The notes below the pieces were generated by a model. The model did not search any database. It saw nothing but the letters and a program-made list of their open reading frames with translations, and had not been told where the DNA came from. From Mageeibacillus sp. UBA5770 (lineage in GTDB: Bacteria; Bacillota_A; Clostridia; Saccharofermentanales; Saccharofermentanaceae), in the NCBI GenBank assembly GCA_002418705.1, contig DIEQ01000076.1:14077-47969 (forward strand): 33,893 bases of DNA, written 5' to 3'. A program made the translations under genes and the position numbers. Positions 32,132-33,893 of the stretch are shown one piece after another. The number at the start of each line of letters is the position of its first letter. Positions within the stretch are counted from its first letter, which is position 1.

Positions 32132-32160
32132 TTGCACGACATCTGTGTGGATGTTAAAAT
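32132..32160 (+). promoter_or_regulatory. Promoter of the ferredoxin gene
   Basis: TTGCAC (32132-32137), a 17-bp spacer and TAAAAT (32155-32160) preceded by TGt form a strong-looking promoter with extended -10. AGGAGG (32175-32180) follows 8 bp before the ATG. Confidence 0.7.
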
Positions 32161-32188
32161 AGACCAAAGTGAATAGGAGGTGTCTTTT

Positions 32189-32359
32189 ATGGCATATGTA
32201 ATTTCTGATGCATGTATTTCTTGTGGTAGCTGTGAGAGCGAGTGCCCTGTAAACGCTATCAGCCAGGGTGAGACTCAGTATGTAATCGATGCTGCGACCT
32301 GTCTTGACTGCGGCGCATGCGAGGCTTCTTGCCCGGTAAGTGCTATTTCTGCTGGCTGA
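32189..32359 (+). CDS. 2[4Fe-4S] ferredoxin (56 aa)
   Basis: This is a clostridial-type low-potential electron carrier. Both cluster motifs are complete: CISCGSCESECPV in the first half and CLDCGACEASCPV in the second, each CxxCxxCxxxCP. The two halves are internal repeats, as in classical clostridial ferredoxins, and the chain ends just after the second motif (AISAG). It has its own promoter and terminator, so it is a separate transcript inserted between ricT and trmN6. Likely partners are pyruvate:ferredoxin oxidoreductase and hydrogenase elsewhere in the genome. Confidence 0.95.
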   Translation: MAYVISDACISCGSCESECPVNAISQGETQYVIDAATCLDCGACEASCPVSAISAG

Positions 32360-32389
32360 TTGCTATTATTTATTTTAGCAGCGCATGAG

Positions 32390-32430
32390 AGTGTCCTCTG
32401 AGCGATTGATTCCTCAGAGGACACTTTTTT
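32390..32430 (+). terminator. Rho-independent terminator of the ferredoxin gene
   Basis: A 13-bp perfect stem, AGTGTCCTCTGAG (32390-32402) with CTCAGAGGACACT (32413-32425), is followed by TTTTTT. An in-frame ATG at 32385 for the next gene would fall within it, which rules that start out. Confidence 0.92.
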
Positions 32431-32450
32431 CAAGAAAGGACAGGGGGGAC

Positions 32451-33248
32451 ATGCTTTCTGAGAAAACAGGAATCGACTGCACGGAGACCGTGGAAGACCT
32501 TGGACGCAAAGGGTTTTGCCTGATCCAGAAAAAAACCGGATTCCGGTATGGTGAAGATACCGTCCTTCTGGCATATTACGCCGCCCTGATGACCGGCCGG
32601 AAAAGAAGAATGCAAAAATCTGCAGAACTGGGAACCAATTGCGGTGCAGCAAGTATTCTCCTGGCTGCCAGAAGGGATGACATCCTTGTGGACGGGATGG
32701 AAGTCCAGCCTGAGGCAGCGCGTGTCTTTGAGAAGAATATCTCCCTGAATAAGCTTGAAGGGCGGCTGAGATCCTTCTGCTGCGATATCAGGGATCTATT
32801 TTCAAAAGGTCCGGATGAGATAAAGAAATCGTCATATGACCTTGTATTCTTCAATCCCCCGTATCAGGCACTGGGCAGGGGGCCTGTGACCACACGTGAT
32901 AAAGATTCCCGCGAACTGCTTGAGGCCAGGTTTGAGGTTAACGGCACACTTGAAGACTTTTTCCGCGCAGCTGACTGGCTGCTTCTCCCGCAGGGAAAGG
33001 TAGTCCTCGTTCAAAGAGTTTCCCGGCTTCCTGAAGTACTCGAGTTTATGCACAGGAACCATCTCGAGCCAAGCCGAATCCGGTTCGTTCATGTCAGGCC
33101 TGAAAAGCCTGCCACACTCTTTCTGCTGAGCGGCCAAAAAAACGGAAAAGCAGGCGGATTTCAAGTTCTTCCGCCGTTGGTCCTGTACAAAGACGCACAC
33201 GTATACTCAGACGAACTGCAATCAATCTATATCGATAGAGGAGAATGA
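32451..33248 (+). CDS. tRNA1(Val) (adenine37-N6)-methyltransferase, TrmN6 family (YabB)
   Basis: This is a SAM-dependent methyltransferase of the YabB/YfiC group, which in E. coli methylates A37 of tRNA1(Val). It has the RYGEDTVLLAYYA opening, a SAM-binding SAELGTNCGAASILLAAR and the catalytic FFNPPYQ. Length, 265 aa, is normal. AGGGGGGA just before the ATG at 32451 gives the start. The gene before rsmI is yabB in Bacillus too, which supports the call, though the exact tRNA target is from family knowledge. rsmI starts 2 bp after it. Confidence 0.88.
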   Translation: MLSEKTGIDCTETVEDLGRKGFCLIQKKTGFRYGEDTVLLAYYAALMTGRKRRMQKSAELGTNCGAASILLAARRDDILVDGMEVQPEAARVFEKNISLNKLEGRLRSFCCDIRDLFSKGPDEIKKSSYDLVFFNPPYQALGRGPVTTRDKDSRELLEARFEVNGTLEDFFRAADWLLLPQGKVVLVQRVSRLPEVLEFMHRNHLEPSRIRFVHVRPEKPATLFLLSGQKNGKAGGFQVLPPLVLYKDAHVYSDELQSIYIDRGE

Positions 33249-33250
33249 AT

Positions 33251-33893
33251 ATGCTGTATCTGGTTGGTACACCGATTGGAAACCTTGCCGATCTTTCCCC
33301 GCGTGCACTCGAGGTGCTGTCCGCAGTTGACGCTGTTGCGTGCGAGGATACAAGGCGCACCGGACTTCTCCTTTCCAAATTTGAAGTTAAAAAGAAGCTT
33401 ATCAGTTATCACGAACATAACCGTGCCCAAAAAGGGCCGCAGCTTATTTCCATGCTGGAGTCCGGACAGAATATTGCTCTCGTCTCGGATGCAGGCATGC
33501 CGTGCATTTCGGATCCCGGTGAAGAACTGGTCAGGGACTGCGCCGCTAAGAATCTTCCCATCCAGGTTATTCCCGGGCCGGTTGCTGCGATTTCAGCCCT
33601 TGCGCTATCCGGACTTGATGCAAAAAGATTTTGCTTTGAAGGTTTTTTGCCATCTGACGGAAGGGATAGAAAAGACCGCCTGCAGGAACTTACGCAGCAC
33701 CGGCATACTTTTATTCTGTACGAAGCTCCGCATCGCCTTATCCGCACACTGGAAGATTTATCATCGATCGGTCTCGGCGGGCGGGATGCTGCCATCTGCA
33801 GGGAGCTTACAAAAAAGTATGAGGAAGTTCTCAGGATGAAGGTTGATGAGGCATGCGTATATTATAAGGAAACGGCTCCTCGCGGTGAATTTG
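33251..33893 (+). CDS. rsmI: 16S rRNA (cytidine1402-2'-O)-methyltransferase RsmI, N-terminal part
   Basis: RsmI methylates the ribose of C1402 in 16S rRNA, near the P-site codon. The 214 visible codons contain LYLVGTPIGNLADLSPRAL, ACEDTRRTG, LVSDAGMPCISDPG, IPGPVAAISALALSG and LYEAPHRL, all standard tetrapyrrole-methylase-fold motifs of the family. The gene runs off the end of the window with about 60-70 residues missing. GAGGAG precedes the ATG, and the gap from trmN6 is 2 bp, so the two are likely one transcript. Confidence 0.95.
   Translation, partial: MLYLVGTPIGNLADLSPRALEVLSAVDAVACEDTRRTGLLLSKFEVKKKLISYHEHNRAQKGPQLISMLESGQNIALVSDAGMPCISDPGEELVRDCAAKNLPIQVIPGPVAAISALALSGLDAKRFCFEGFLPSDGRDRKDRLQELTQHRHTFILYEAPHRLIRTLEDLSSIGLGGRDAAICRELTKKYEEVLRMKVDEACVYYKETAPRGEF

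Noticed and set aside
32385..32450. Upstream ATG for the TrmN6-family gene
   Set aside because: It falls in the terminator hairpin of the ferredoxin gene. The ATG at 32451 has a good ribosome site and the right family N-terminus.
1..33893. Mobile elements, prophage genes, CRISPR arrays or rRNA
   Set aside because: No transposase, integrase, Cas protein, regularly spaced repeat or rRNA-like sequence was seen on either strand.

Overview
The window looks like a chromosomal segment of an anaerobic, low-to-mid G+C Bacillota (class Clostridia). Reasons: strong AGGAGG ribosome binding sites; an oxygen-sensitive style of metabolism (bifunctional AdhE, a 2[4Fe-4S] ferredoxin); and the gene order decarboxylase-tmk-yaaQ-holB-ricT-trmN6-rsmI, the Firmicute block known from the Bacillus subtilis origin-proximal region. 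The genus cannot be fixed from the sequence alone. I see no insertion sequence, phage module, CRISPR array or rRNA.

Layout. 1-677: the start of an RsuA-type pseudouridine synthase (minus strand, cut by the window edge) and a divergent small Smr-domain gene. 761-7723: a complete phosphate-starvation locus, pstS-pstC-pstA-pstB-phoU followed by a PhoP/PhoR-type two-component pair. Four TTACAT-like hexamers at about 11-bp spacing precede pstS, as expected for direct control by the response regulator encoded at the far end. 7809-11084: a family 4/5 uracil-DNA glycosylase and an 842-residue fusion of CoA-disulfide reductase, rhodanese, TusA and DsrE domains. 11236-13310: a DUF4349 lipoprotein, a lone tRNA-Gln(CTG), and a GNAT acetyltransferase gene broken by one in-frame TAG codon. 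13438-19162: adhE facing a DeoR-family regulator across a control region rich in AAAACG/CGTTTT half-sites, then a DEAD-box RNA helicase of the CsdA type.

19262-24432 is the least ordinary part. An AraC regulator and an unusual XRE-type DNA-binding protein (minus strand) lie back to back with a 720-residue sialate O-acetylesterase-family protein whose catalytic motifs are all replaced, followed by a second AraC regulator. Related TCAAT/CGTATTGA-type sequences occur in both control regions. I read this as a candidate regulatory island built around a carbohydrate-binding pseudoenzyme; this is inference.

24446-26863 is a folate operon (folE-folP-folB-folK), with folE starting at TTG and its Shine-Dalgarno overlapping the stop codon of the second AraC gene. 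26925-33893 holds a low-complexity disordered protein, a PLP-dependent Orn/Lys/Arg decarboxylase-family protein, tmk, the PII-like yaaQ (darA), holB, ricT, a 56-residue ferredoxin with its own promoter and terminator, trmN6 and the start of rsmI (cut by the window end). Most neighbouring genes here overlap by 4 to 32 bp, which points to co-translation.

Promoters in this genome often carry an extended -10 (TGnTATAAT). Several gene starts were placed by Shine-Dalgarno and promoter positions and are shorter than the longest possible reading frame; these are noted in the entries.
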